A stretch of DNA of 64,000 bases from Oegoconia quadripuncta (GCA_949316235.1 OX438755.1:21785151-21849150); one strand, 5' to 3'. Numbered from the stretch's first letter, positions 9,640-19,705 are shown. The notes: a model not told the origin generated them from the sequence alone. Numbers and translations: made by a program.

Positions 9640-9752
9640 AAGTCAAGTCTAGAGTGAATAGGCATCGTGATACATCTTCGGCTACATCGTCACTTTCCAT
9701 CAGGTGAGATTGTAGTCAAACGCGAAACTAGTTTTTAATAAAAAAAAAACGA
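9640..9752 (+). mobile_element. SINE3 copy with poly(A)-like tail
   Basis: Contains tcgtcactttccatcaggtg and agattgtagtcaaacgcg, ending in tttttaataaaaaaaaaac. Same family as 8086-8212 but in the other orientation. Confidence 0.65.
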
Positions 9753-10226
9753 AAAATATTATATTTTTCTTTCATATAATTTGTTTGCTAAACCCCAAAT
9801 TTACTCCGTTACCTCAATGCTCAGGTAGTCTGGATGAGATCTCTTATTATACGTGTTTGTTGGAGAGGTTTCGGTGGCATATTCACACATCTATTTTAAA
9901 CTTCTTTCAAAGATATCCAGTTCAAAGTTAACCCACAACATAGTAAGGGCAATGAGGCCGTAACCTCTCTAAATATCAAATGTTGTAGCTCCATAGTTAT
10001 AAATAGACGCTCATTTAGAACACAATAGCTAAGAGATAATGAAATTCTTGGCTCTACGACGTACATGGAAAAGTTTCTCTGAATTGTAACACCAATATCA
10101 TTACCTACAGCCTACACGAATCTGTATCCACTTTTAGAAGTCAGCCTTAGAATAGATTCTATCAGTTAAAATAGAATTGAATAAAATAAAAATGAATGTT
10201 AATAAATTCTAAAGTAACATTTAGTG
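9753..10226. other. Unassigned; one short element end at 9789-9830
   Basis: The word ctaaaccccaaatttactcc (9789) resembles one arm of the foldback at 21376-21483, so a fragment of that family may lie here. The rest is unassigned and without a gene. Confidence 0.4.
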
Positions 10227-10279
10227 TGCCCGCCCACGACCGACTTTTTGTAGGACCGATAATGGGGCCGATTTTTAAC

Positions 10280-10593
10280 TTTTTATTTTTGATGTGCGAC
10301 GTGTCCGTACTTGCCGTCAATCACACCGCCGGATGTTAAGTGAAAATGAGGTCGAAGGTGGAAGCGTACTGACCCGGAAACCCCAACACATTTGGGGGAC
10401 TGGCTATCTTATTTCTGACAACCGGAACACAACAATGCTATTAACATTGCTGCTTGGCGGCAGATTTAGATAAGATGGTGGTAGCTAGCCAGGCGGACAT
10501 CCGAGTACTTAAACATGTACCCCGCTGGGATCGAACCCGCGACCTCCGAATCGTAAATCCAATATTGTTTACATTGAGCCACGGAGGCGGTTA
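10280..10593 (-). mobile_element. SINE2 copy nested in the MITE
   Basis: The tRNA-like head lies at the right (gagccacggaggcggtt in plus view) and the body is nearly complete (gcagatttagataagatgg, ggggactggctatctt). The 3' tail at the left is degraded. A short internal deletion removes the part before ccgagtacttaaac. Confidence 0.8.
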
Positions 10594-10639
10594 ATACTTT
10601 CATTACCGATATTGTAACCGATTTTTTGTAGGACGTAGG

Positions 10640-10755
10640 CGCTGAAATAAAAGAGAAGTTGAACGTCGTGTCGTATCAGGAGGTCAAGAGGAAGGCGGAG
10701 AGCAGAGAGATATGGAAAAATCTCCACCGACAAGAGCATGGCTCTTAAATCAGAT
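10640..10755 (+). pseudogene. RTE-like LINE ORF2 C-terminus and gatgatgat tail
   Basis: The frame reads like EKLNVVSYQEVKRKAE then REIWKNLHRQEHGS and a stop, followed by cagatgatgatgatg. The same ending is at 32215-32330 and, partly, near 34265-34495. Only the last about 35 codons remain. Confidence 0.65.
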
Positions 10756-10846
10756 GATGATGATGTAGGCGCTGAAACATTGCAACCAGTACGTTCCATT
10801 TTTCTCCTACAAATAATCGATCACCGATTGTCGGCCGTGGGTAGCC

Positions 10847-11417
10847 TTAGGTAGTCTAAATAACACTAAACATTATATACCGGATGAGTTTTTTTTACCG
10901 TGTACGGTCAAACCGTACATGTTATTATTGTGTTAGCGTCAGCATTTTACCCCATCGTCCGAGGAGCCGCGCGATTGCCCTTCAGTTCACGTTCGATTAT
11001 CAGACCAATCGCGTGTGCTCCTTATCACAGCAAAATCACCGCTTTTCATATGTTTTTATAGTGCATCCATTAAACAGTATAATATCAATTATTAACCACA
11101 GTATCATTTAGCAAACAAACTGTACGATCCCCGTACATACCGTAAGGAAAAAAGATAGGGCATATCAGGTAATTGAACAAGAAGTTATTGCCATAGGTAG
11201 GTAGTTTAGTTTTTTTTTCAAAATGCGACTGGCGGGATTTATCACGCGAAATTTATTTAGAACTCACATTTTCTATACATTTAATTTAATTATGTAATTC
11301 TATAAAATAGGCTACAAACGAGACCGTCAAATGACACAAAGCATTATTCAAGATTGATTTTGAAAAAAAAAATTAAACTATACCTATGCCAATTCCTTCT
11401 ATTTGACTTACCTAATA
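10847..11417. other. Unassigned, no gene seen
   Basis: Mixed DNA with short frames only. The frame at 10884-11111 has no recognisable family and no supporting splice or promoter context. Confidence 0.5.
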
Positions 11418-11590
11418 TTTTTTTTTTTTTATATGAGAGGGCGGCAAACGAGCATGCGGGTCACCTGATGGAAAGCAATCACCGCCGCCCATGGACACCC
11501 GCAACACCGAAAGGGTCACAGATGCGTTGCCGGCCTTTGAGGAAGGTGTCCACCCCTTCCATAGCTTACAGCGTGGCTCTACCACTACAT
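11418..11590 (-). mobile_element. SINE4 copy with internal deletion
   Basis: The minus-strand 3' end matches LINE C (ctcgtttgccgccctctcat, then a long A run). The 5' end matches the longer SINE4 at 32680-33076 (gtagtggtagagccacgctg). The middle of about 220 bp is missing, so it is a deletion derivative or a short subfamily. Confidence 0.75.
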
Positions 11591-11872
11591 CCCTACACAC
11601 TACACAATATGCCCTATCATCCAGAATATTCTTTTTTGAATGATATCATCCCAAGGGCTCTTGGCACCGACAACGTGCCTGCTCTTGGTCCCTGATTGAA
11701 ACGGGCCCGATGGCATAGCATGAGAGTCATAACATAATCAGCCCAACCAGTGCGGATTGGTCAAGTTGCACACTAGGTCACTTGATCAAGCCGCCCTGCC
11801 ACCTTGGCTTAAAGACTTCCTCGAATTTAAGAATTTAAACAAATCAGAAGACCTCGCTTCGAGTATGACGAC
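11591..11872. other. Unassigned, possible retroelement piece
   Basis: The words cagtgcggattgg (about 11750) recur in retroelement context near 18100 and 20200-20580. No family is assigned. Confidence 0.3.
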
Positions 11873-12035
11873 CTATTTGGTGTAGTGGTTAAAAACTCTG
11901 ACTGCTATACCAAAAGGTCGCGGGTTCGAATCCCGCTAAGGGCATATGTTTGTATGACGAATACTGACACGTGTCCCGAGTTACGGATGTTTTTCATTTA
12001 TATTATGTATTTATTTACAAAATATATTTGTGTAT
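11873..12035 (+). mobile_element. SINE1a 5' half
   Basis: A well preserved tRNA-like head: tggtgtagtggttaaa (A-box region) and gcgggttcgaatcccgc (B box), followed by atgtttgtatgacgaatac. It stops after tatttgtgtatttttc. Confidence 0.75.
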
Positions 12036-12107
12036 TTTTCAATTTATAATATGCAAATGGGAAGACACACCTTTAGTACCGTTTCTTTCGGTTTATAATT
12101 TGCAAAT

Positions 12108-12185
12108 AAAAAATATCTTTGCACGTGCACACAGCGCCATCTTGTTCCACACTAAGCAATTAGGCTTGTATTATGGAAACCAGAT
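12108..12185 (-). mobile_element. SINE1a 3' half, inverted
   Basis: Contains cacacagcgccatcttg and gcttgtattatggaaacc, the 3' body of SINE1a in opposite orientation to the adjacent 5' half. Between them lie two copies of an imperfect word (tttataatatgcaaat / tttataatttgcaaat). Confidence 0.7.
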
Positions 12186-12626
12186 ATTAAAAGATAATTA
12201 TTTAAAAAAATAGCGAACATGACCACGCCACGAGAACAATATCGCTCGTAAAACTAATCTGGTTTTATACTGATAATTTTATGGTTTTGTCGTGTTACCA
12301 AGTGTCGCAGATTATGTGGAACGATAAATTTTAATTAAATCAGTGACAGCCGGAGACATTGCTCTTACTGTGACTGCAAATGAGGCGCGCATTGAGAATA
12401 AAAATGGAATCCTCATTAAGTGTTATGGCGCCGCCGCAAACTGCGGAGTGCACTTTCCTCTTGTCGCGAGCCATCTTCTTAATGGACAGGTGGGTTTTAA
12501 TGTCTTTATTTATTGTTCGCTTCAAATAATTTTTAAGAGCTTTTAATGCTCAGAATTCGAAGACTGACTGTCTGTGTGGAATATTAAATGTACTTAAACA
12601 CTAGCGACTGTCTAGATCCGAAATTG
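12186..12626. other. No gene assigned; weak exon-like stretch at 12340-12495
   Basis: A GC-richer stretch is open on the plus strand from 12343 and meets a donor-like site caggtgggt near 12488, with an acceptor-like aatcag near 12340. No protein family is recognised, so I do not call a gene. Confidence 0.2.
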
Positions 12627-12710
12627 AAATATCATCATCATCATCATATCAGCCGAAAGACGTCCACTGCTGGACAAAGGCCTCCCCCAAAGATCTCCAC
12701 CACGAAAAAT
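12627..12710 (-). mobile_element. RTE-type LINE 3' end
   Basis: The left edge tcatcatcatcatatcagcc is the complement of a gatgatgat tail. Then come gacgtccactgctggacaaa and ggcctcccccaaag, the usual lepidopteran RTE 3' end. Confidence 0.75.
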
Positions 12711-12967
12711 GAAAATATACATGAATGTAATAAAAATATACGTCCACTCGCAACAAGCGCGGTAACCCGAATCATCAAACATAAACGTTTGATAAGCAAG
12801 AAATGTTCAGTCTACTTCATTTATTCGTCGAAACATGAATTGCAACACTAGCATTTTTTTAATAAAAGACAACCCTCGAGTTCGTTTCAATTTCTTCGCT
12901 AATGTGCGGTAATTTTAGGATTAACAACTGACAAGTGATTACTTTGTATCCTAAGAAATAAAATATA

Positions 12968-13072
12968 TGTCTGAGATGGAGGTGGGCGTTGCGAGCGACT
13001 TATACTGTGCCAGTCTCGTGGTAAAGGGTGACTCGGGCAATTGCGATATTTTTTTCAAGCTACTACAAACGA
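12968..13072 (-). mobile_element. TG...CA-ended element, one end only
   Basis: Starts TGTCTGAGATGGAGGTGGGC after TATA and continues tggtaaagggtga, ctcgggcaa, gcgatatt, matching the first 100 bp of 7042-7617. The rest is lost where LINE B sequence begins. Confidence 0.65.
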
Positions 13073-13612
13073 ATAGGATATCAGAATGCAACTAGGCATT
13101 TAACAGAACGAGGTAATGGTCTGCCACGGATGGTACATAAGCCCAATAACTCTAAATCTTCAAGGTGGCAATTGCAGACCATTTACTCGCGCACAAATAA
13201 CAACATTCAATTATGATGTGTGACACAATAAAATACCAGAACATGTATTGAGCTTAACAGAGCAGAAATTTAAACGTCACATTAAAGAAACTCTGTGTAA
13301 ATTATCGTAAAAAGGGTTATTACAGGATAGATGATTATTAAGGCGATAAGGAGGTCAGCTGTTAGCTGGCGGTTAACTACGCTTATGTTAAATGCTTTTG
13401 TTTTGTAATAGGTAATATAAAATGTAATATTATTGTAAAGATTGCAATCAATATAAAACATGTGTTGTTACGGAATTTCTTGTCGCTTCTTCTCCCTATC
13501 CACAGGACCTTGTGAAGCGATGTAGTTTAAAAAAATTACTTGTTGACTTTCAATAAGTGAAATTGTTGTATATTCTACATTGAATGAAATATTTTTGTCT
13601 TTGACTTTGATG
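13073..13612 (+). pseudogene. LINE B ORF2 C-terminus and 3' UTR
   Basis: Broken frames contain the C-terminal signature of a CR1/Jockey-group ORF2: EQKFKRHIKETLC, then KGYYRIDDY, with stops. A 3' UTR follows (ttcttgtcgcttcttctccc) and the tail is gtctttgactttgatgac. It is related to, but distinct from, LINE A. Confidence 0.65.
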
Positions 13613-13677
13613 ACGGTATATTAGCGAGTTAATTCTATTTATAAGGGTATATCTTTTAACATTGCAAAAAGGTTTTA

Positions 13678-13755
13678 TCACCTCAATCACACCTGATGTT
13701 AAGTGAAGATGAGGCCGAAGGTGGAAACGTACTGACCCGGAAACCCCATGTTATA
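13678..13755 (-). mobile_element. SINE2 3' fragment
   Basis: Contains ctcaatcacacctgatgtta and gtactgacccggaaacccca, the 3' part of SINE2 on the minus strand. Confidence 0.7.
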
Positions 13756-14279
13756 TCAATGATCGCTAGAAGTCGTTCAGGTAGCGATGTAAACGCTGAG
13801 ATCAATAATGGATATGAACAGGTGGATCGGCGACCTCCGGAATTGACTGAAAACTGCTGCATGAAGCAGCTGGAAAATCCTTCTGGTAACATCAGTTACG
13901 CCCAGCAGTAGACAAACAATCTAATAGTAGAATAATGTAACACAACTGTCTACAATTCGAAGCCGTTTTGCTCGGTGTCAATAAAAAAAGGCATTTGATT
14001 AATGATTATTTCGAGGAAAACCTCAACTAGAAGCTATCAACAAAAAATACTCCACAAGGAGCAAACGCGGCTAACGCAATATCCGGCAGAAAAGTAGTAA
14101 AGTAAATAATGCGATGGATATTTTCAAATGACCCAAAAACCTCGTAAATCTTTTTACCTTTCTGCTTCGTGTGTTTATACGTTTGCTTTCTCCACACATA
14201 CATCACGGTCGGGATTCCGGAACAGGAGCGGCGTGAGGTCGCTAATGCGGACCTGGCGTTTTGCAGTGACAATTTAAAA
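13756..14279. other. Unassigned, no gene seen
   Basis: No repeat family or credible coding region is recognised. The segment leads into the minisatellite at its right edge. Confidence 0.45.
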
Positions 14280-15225
14280 CCAAGTTTCGACAGTCCACAG
14301 CTCCGACAGTACACAACTCAGACAGTACTAGGCTCGGACAGTACTCAGCTCAGACAGCACTCGGCTCAGACAGCACTCGGCTCAGACAGCACTCTGCTCA
14401 GATAGCACTCGACGCAGACAGCACTCGGCTAAGACTGTACTCGGCTCAGACAGCACACGGCTAAGACTGTACTCGGCTCAGACAGCACACGGCTAAGACT
14501 GTACTCGGCTCAGACAGTGCTCGGCTCAGACAGCACTCGGCTCAGACAGCACTCTGCTCAGATAGCACTCGACGCAGACAGCACTCGGCTAAGACTGTAC
14601 TCGGCTCAGACAGCACACGGCTAAGACTGTACTCGGCTCAGACAGCACTCGGCTCAGACAGCACTCGGCTCAGACAGCACTCGGCTCAGACAGCACTCGA
14701 CTCAGACAGCACTCGACTCAGACAGTACTCGGCTCAGACAGTACTCGGCTCAGACAGCACACGGCTAAGACTGTACTCGGCTCAGACAGTACTCGGCTCA
14801 GACAGTACTCGGCTCAGACAGCACTCGGCTCAGACAGCACTCGGCTCAGACAGCACTCGGCTCAGACAGCACTCTGCTCAGATAGCACTCGACGCAGCAG
14901 CACTCGGCTAAGACTGTACTCGGTTCAGACAGCACACGGCTAAGACTGTACTCGGCTCAGACAGTACTGGGCTCAGACAGCACTCGGCTCAGACAGTACT
15001 CGGCTCAGACAGCACTCGACTCAGACAGTACTCGGCTCAGACAGTACACAGCTCCGACAGTACATTACTCTGACAGTACATTACTCCGACAGTACACAGC
15101 TCCGATAGACACTGTTCCGACAGTACACCGCTCAGACAGTAGTCAGCCCAGAGAGTATACTGCTCCGACAGTACACTGCTCCGACGGTACACTGCTCCGA
15201 TAGAACACAGCTTCGAGAAACTATA
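14280..15225. repeat. 16-bp minisatellite (about 59 units) with a 160-bp higher-order period
   Basis: The core unit is TCGGCTCAGACAGCAC with variants such as cggctaagactgtac and ctgctcagatagcac. Units keep a 16-bp register for most of the array. The variant block at 14361-14488 recurs without visible change at 14521-14648, and again near 14841 with small changes, so ten units form a higher-order block. The edges (14290-14340 and 15040-15215, ctccgacagtac type) are the most diverged. As 16 is not a multiple of three, frames across it are not conserved and I treat it as non-coding. Confidence 0.9.
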
Positions 15226-15385
15226 GTATATAATAAAATAAACAATAGTTTTGGTTTGTACCAAGACATTGAGCGAATAAACGTAACCAGCGAACTGTTG
15301 TTTCGGACGTGCTCGCCGTCCTACTGACATCTTACTTTTATTATGCACAACGTTTGGTTGGTTGTAGAGCATTTAAAAATATCAG
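15226..15385. other. Right flank of the minisatellite, unassigned
   Basis: AT-rich start, then GC-richer sequence (gttgtttcggacgtgctcgc). Nothing is recognised. Confidence 0.4.
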
Positions 15386-15512
15386 TCTGGCCAGCTAGCA
15401 CCATCATATCTAATTCTGTCACCAAGCAGCAATTTTGATAGCATTGTTGTGTTCAACTGTTAGAGATAAGATAGGTAGTCGCCTGAATAAGTTGGGGGTT
15501 CCAGATGAGCGC
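15386..15512 (+). mobile_element. SINE2 middle fragment, diverged
   Basis: Contains gccagctagcaccatcatat, agcaattttgatagcattg and gataagataggtagtcgcc. Both the head and the tail are missing. Confidence 0.55.
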
Positions 15513-15925
15513 GCGCGATCATATGGCTTCAGACGCCAGTGGCAGCTGTTACTTGAACCGGCACTGATCAAGAACGTTCACATTTAGGTACAAATAAAAT
15601 AATTCATTTCGCGCCGCCTCTCGTTCTATGTTCCTTTGTGTTCAACAACGAGCTTGAGCCTCAGCTCGTAAATAAGTAAAGAAATTGGCTCATGAAATGC
15701 GGTGGCGTCTTACTGTCATTAATGTGCCAGCTTTACTGTCATCGTAGAATTGCTAAAATTCGATGTCTGCGTCATCTGCATTGTGAATGATGAATGTCTA
15801 TCTAGAGACACTAAGTACAGCCACAGCTTAACAAGAACAAGTAAGCCTTCTTTTCCTTTCAGTTAGTCAACTCTCGAGTTTCTGAGGGTAGCCATGCGAG
15901 GGGGAGCGGGGTGAGAGGGGTCATC
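15513..15925. other. Unassigned, no gene seen
   Basis: Mixed composition with no recognised repeat. A small GC-rich patch (gagggggagcggggtgagag) lies at about 15898. Confidence 0.45.
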
Positions 15926-16045
15926 TTTTTTTTATGCACAACGGGTTAGCACTTTATCTCAATCACACCTGATGTTAAGTGAAGATGAGGCCGTAGGTGG
16001 AAGCGTGATGACCTGGAAACCCAAATCTTATCTCTGACAACCGGA
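15926..16045 (-). mobile_element. SINE2 3' fragment joined to a LINE C/SINE4 tail
   Basis: The left part is the minus-strand tail of SINE2 (ttttttatgcacaacgggtt, cacacctgatgttaagtg). It ends abruptly at about 16045. Confidence 0.65.
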
Positions 16046-16112
16046 ACACAACAAAGGTGTTCCATCAGGTGATCCGCAAGGCACGTTTGCCGCCCTCTCA
16101 TATAAAAAAAAA
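16046..16112 (+). mobile_element. LINE C/SINE4-type 3' tail
   Basis: Contains ttccatcaggtgatccgc, gtttgccgccctctcatat and an A run, the terminal 60 bp shared by LINE C and SINE4. It is placed in opposite orientation to the adjoining SINE2 piece. Confidence 0.65.
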
Positions 16113-16500
16113 GCGTTCCGTAAGCTAGATCTTCGATACTTCGGTATTTCACTATTATGCTAAATAATTCTGTCTGTTTGTTAATTTTAACATAAACAGG
16201 AGATTGAAACCGCGGAGATGGGTGGGGGAGGGGGAGAAGGATGCTGGGAACTAACAACTATACGCAAACACCTAAGTTACCCATACATATTGAAGCAATA
16301 TCATCCATACTGATATCGTAATACTCCGTTTGTTAACCGACTTCAAAAATGGAGGAGGTTCTCAATTTGTTTTTGTTTGATGTTTATAACGCGATATCTT
16401 TGTCTAGTGCCGCCCTCATTGGATAAATTGAGATTTCTTTTTAAATACAACAGACTAAATAAAAAATATTGTTCTGATCTGCGCTCGAAAAGCTTTAAAG
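16113..16500. other. Unassigned; a common insect repeat word at 16336-16360
   Basis: The word aaccgacttcaaaaatggag is a frequent end of insect DNA transposons, but no element can be outlined. No gene is seen. Confidence 0.35.
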
Positions 16501-16519
16501 CTAATTATAAAAAATACCT

Positions 16520-16627
16520 ACCATCGACCAAACCGAGTACTAAACATGTACCCCGCTGGGGTTCGAGCCCGCGACCTCCGATTCGTAAACCCTATTTCGC
16601 TTACATTGAACCACGGAGGCGGTTAAA
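16520..16627 (-). mobile_element. SINE2 head only
   Basis: Contains accaaaccgagtactaaac, the B box in complement (ggggttcgagcccgcgac) and gaaccacggaggcggtta at the 5' end. The 3' half is missing. Confidence 0.7.
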
Positions 16628-16976
16628 TGTGCTGTGTATCATCTTTTATACAACACATAAATAAATAAAAACAAGTGAGATAAAAAACGAGAAACCTTCA
16701 AATAATACCTTAAATGTTGCAAACTCTTAGCACCTCTGCCCTATTGTGGTCAAACGACTAGCAACTAAGTAATAGATAATATAAGCTAGTCATAACTCTG
16801 TATTATTATAAATGTACACAGGATCGATTGTCGAGTCTCTACACTCGCATATTTCGCTCGAACTCAGAGTTAATTGTATAAGTAGAATTATTGAAAATAA
16901 ATACGACTATCTCCTCTCAAAGGGCATAAGCTAGCGTCGCTCGTGAAAGAATCATTTTCTTCGTATAAACACACTA
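16628..16976. other. Unassigned, no gene seen
   Basis: AT-rich DNA with no recognised family. Confidence 0.45.
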
Positions 16977-17066
16977 ACTTTTCGCCCGCGGCTTCGCCGG
17001 CGTGGAATGACTTTATCGCGGAAATTTGTTTATCCCGCGGGAACTACTCACTTTATCGGTATAAAA
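16977..17066 (+). mobile_element. Fragment of a widespread insect repeat, possibly Helitron-like
   Basis: Contains ttttcgcccgcggcttcgcc and tttatcccgcgggaactact, then ctttatcggtataaaaat. The same words occur at 50925-51080 and, diverged, at 19515-19705. Class assignment is tentative. Confidence 0.45.
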
Positions 17067-17070
17067 ATAT

Positions 17071-17165
17071 CAAAGTCAAAGTCAAAAATGCTTTATTTTG
17101 CCGGTAGGGCAGATACAATATCCATATTCAAAACAGCCGCTTAGTTCTACGATGATAAAATGGAA
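17071..17165 (-). mobile_element. CR1/Jockey-group LINE 3' end, short-unit tail
   Basis: Plus-strand tcaaagtcaaagtcaaaaat is the complement of a (TTTGAC)n tail, followed by gctttattttgccgg, a polyadenylation-like aataaa in complement. Only about 90 bp remain. Confidence 0.6.
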
Positions 17166-17589
17166 AAGAAACGGTTTTAATTTGCACTCGGAATTATTTC
17201 CTTTTAAGTAACGTGAGTCACTTCCATCCATCGCCAAATAAAAAGTGCCCAGTGAATAGCGTGGGATTGTGAGTGTTCCCGGTCCCGCGGGACTCCCGCG
17301 GAATTCAATATCGCCGCTGTAAAATATTTTGTGGGAATTTTTGAGGCATTTCCCGGCAAAGTTCTACCATATTTATGAGATGGGCCGTCAATATTAATTA
17401 TGCATAAAGCTTCTCAACTTTAATTATCGTGAGAAGTACTGTGTGGTTTGGGCAACAACCACACCTTCCATCAACCAACCAAGCTCTTGCCGTGGGTGTC
17501 GCAGAAGGTGATTAAGAGACTTTCCATCAAAAAACATCTACAGATTTGCACGTCTAACGGCGATGTGCTCACCCCTTGTAACATTTCTG
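17166..17589. other. Mostly unassigned; repeated word block at 17430-17550
   Basis: The block with aaccaagctcttgccgtggg and ttccatcaaaaaacatctac recurs in diverged form at 48170-48345 and 54700-54760. It resembles a degenerate LINE 3' region. A GC-rich patch lies at 17275-17305. No gene is seen. Confidence 0.35.
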
Positions 17590-17735
17590 TATACGGTTGT
17601 CAGAGATAAGATAGCCAGTCCCCTAAATGTGTTGGGGCTTCCGGGTCAGTACGCTTCCACCTTCAACCTCATCTTCACTTAACATCAAGTGTGATTGAGG
17701 TCAAGTACCAACCCGTTGTGCATAAAAAAAAATAC
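17590..17735 (+). mobile_element. SINE2 3' half
   Basis: Contains gataagatagccagtcccc and gtacgcttccacctt, then a cgttgtgcataaaaaaaaa tail. Confidence 0.75.
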
Positions 17736-17851
17736 ATATTTCCTAAGGTGAACCGTGGAAGTAGTTTCAAGCATTAAACTTTTCATGTTTGGAACACTCA
17801 CACTCTAATGTTTGGGATATCTGTGACCACCCCATTTGGGATAAAGGTGAC

Positions 17852-17935
17852 GTTATGAATCATCATCATATCATTCGAAAGACGTACACTGTTGGGCAAA
17901 GGCCTCCCCCAAAGATCTCCACAACGATCGATCCT
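17852..17935 (-). mobile_element. RTE-type LINE 3' end
   Basis: Begins atcatcatcatatcattcga, then gacgtacactgttgggcaa and aggcctcccccaaagatc. Confidence 0.7.
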
Positions 17936-18197
17936 TACTTTACGCATGTATGTTAGTTATTAGAATAAAGTGTCGTTATAATAGACAGTATACAGAACTA
18001 ATAGAGATCATGTTTGTGTGACAATAGCTGACAGACATCCCCGCTTTTGGGACACAGCCTCTCCACTCACTGGTAGAGGATATGGATCATGCTCAACCAC
18101 GCGGGCCCAGTGCGAAATGGTGAACTTAACACAACTCCCTTCAATTGTAAACAGTCGGACCGACTATTCATAGGGTCCTCCGAAGCACAGAAATACT

Positions 18198-18262
18198 TGT
18201 ATTAGTGGTCACCCAAAGAATGACTGTGTCAGATATTAACTTCGTTACGCCACGAGTGCTCC
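18198..18262 (-). mobile_element. Diverged 5S-rRNA-like SINE (SINE5) fragment
   Basis: It is a diverged copy of the block at 56525-56601 (gtggtcaccca, aatgactgtgtcagatatta, cgccacgagtgctc). The better copy there resembles the internal promoter of 5S rRNA. Alone, this copy would not be recognisable. Confidence 0.45.
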
Positions 18263-18309
18263 ATAAATTGATTAGATCTCCTCCGAAGGCAACCGGTACA
18301 GTTGTACCG

Positions 18310-18707
18310 CTGCCCGTCTTGCAGTCATTTAAGGGGCAATGTATACGCTTTTATAATAAGGTTCCAGTGGACATTCAAAATTTACCTTTAAATAAATTCA
18401 AAACCATCATAAAACAGACATTATTTACCAAAGGCTATTATAAAATTTCTGACTATCTTGATGATAAGCCAGCATGGACATAGACCGCTCGGCGATATTC
18501 AATCTAATTATACAATATAATATAATTGTAACTCAAACTTATTTTAAAAGAGCAACCCTTGAGTTTCTTGCTCGTTCTTCTGAGAATCAGCTTTGTGAAT
18601 GAGCAATAATGTCAAACACTTTAATAATAACATTAGAAATGTGACGTTTTCAAGTAATAATTTTTATCCTACGAAATTAATATTTTTTTGATTTGATTTG
18701 ATTTGCA
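18310..18707 (+). pseudogene. LINE A ORF2 C-terminus, 3' UTR and tail
   Basis: A frame at about 18330-18483 reads KGQCIRFYNKVPVDIQNLP, then FKTIIKQTLFTKGYYKISD and the end KPAWT, the well preserved C-terminus of LINE A ORF2. The 3' UTR (tttcttgctcgttcttctga) follows, and the tail is ttttttgatttgatttgatt at 18686-18705. The copy is 5' truncated, as usual for LINEs. Confidence 0.75.
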
Positions 18708-18708
18708 G

Positions 18709-18905
18709 TGCTCCCGTTTGGCAGCCTAACCTCCGCCACGCGAACATGTTCGTCCGGACCCTTAATAACCTCCTGCACTCTGCCCAGAAGTCATTTCAGG
18801 GGTGGAAGGTTATCATTCTTTATAATGACTAAATCGCCAGTGGCTGATTCAGGACCTTTGTTGCTGTGCCAATGTCTACCACTGTTTACTAACGTAGTTA
18901 TAGGT
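18709..18905 (-). pseudogene. BEL/Pao pol remnant (DUF5641-type C-terminal region)
   Basis: Minus-strand frames, with stops, resemble the segment that follows the BEL/Pao integrase: GDLVIIKN, then LGRVQEV-like and HVRVAEVR-like words. The sequence differs from the complete BEL/Pao element at 38870-47339, so it is from another family. Only about 65 codons are left. Confidence 0.5.
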
Positions 18906-19514
18906 GACTGTACTAACAAAGATGGACCTTATTGTCTGGAAAATAAAAGATTTATTATAATATGCCTTTTTGCAGTCGGTTTTTTTAACAGAACCGATTA
19001 ACGGTTTTCTGTTTTTGATAGCTAGTATTTGCGAGATGGTTTTTAGCTATGTTTGGAGGAAATCGGTTTAGCCGTTTCGAAGATATGTTAGCGTTTAACA
19101 CGGTTTGTATATTTGAATGGTATCCATAGTCTTTTAGAGGTTTTCTAAATTTAGTTATATTTTATTTTTGTTGTAAAAAGGAAGACTGACTGACAGACAC
19201 GGTTTAGTTAATTCCCAGTCTGTATTTACACAAGTACAGGTAATCTTTGCATTAAGTAGGCCCGTCGAGTCCCCCAAGGCGCGCTTTGAAGTAGGTAAAT
19301 TACATCTCGGACATCATAATTTCTCCGCCACAATTCCCAGGGTTGAGTAAATACATGAAATGAAATTGCTCCGCTAATGTAATCTCGTTATCGTAGCAAT
19401 AACTTGTTTTGGCGAGAAACGCGCGGTTTCAGTCGCCACCGAAGAGTTATGTACGGTTATGTTTGTATAAGTGCACGGCAGTGTATAAGCCAAGTTCTCA
19501 AATATAACCAATTA
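18906..19514. other. Unassigned, no gene seen
   Basis: Contains gcagtcggtttttttaaca (18972), a word common at insect transposon ends, and gactgactgacagacac (19183). No element is outlined. Confidence 0.4.
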
Positions 19515-19705
19515 TCTAACTAATATTATATAAATGCGAAAGTTTAGATGTTTGTATGTTTGTTGATGAATCACGTCGAAATTTGGTATGAAATATAGGA
19601 TATTTTTTATCTCGATAAAGTGAGTAGTCCATGTGGGATAAATAAATTAAACATATCTGCGATAAGTTATTTCACGCAGGCGAGGCCGCGGGCGGAAAGC
19701 TTTGG
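19515..19705 (+). mobile_element. Lep1-like non-autonomous Helitron fragment (tentative)
   Basis: Contains attatataaatgcgaaagtt, gtttgtatgtttgttga and gtcgaaatttggtatgaa, then gcaggcgaggccgcgggcgg. This word order is that of the abundant lepidopteran Lep1-type Helitron relatives. The terminal CTAGT with hairpin is not seen. Confidence 0.45.

Larger units (their letters stand above)
10227..10846. mobile_element. MITE with TTA-flanked inverted ends, hosting a SINE2 and an RTE-like piece
   Basis: The left end cccgcccacgaccgac and right end gtcggccgtgggtagcc are inverted copies, with TTA on both outer sides. A 3-bp TTA duplication is typical of PIF/Harbinger, but the family is inferred from that alone. 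The inner words ttttttgtaggac and cctacaaataatcg support a common origin of the two halves. No transposase is present. Confidence 0.6.

Noticed and set aside
14169..15372. Frames across the 16-bp minisatellite as a repetitive protein (LRQHSAQT-type or SEQCLSE-type repeats)
   Set aside because: A 16-bp unit shifts frame every repeat, indels occur, both strands are open for the same reason, and no start or stop context supports translation.
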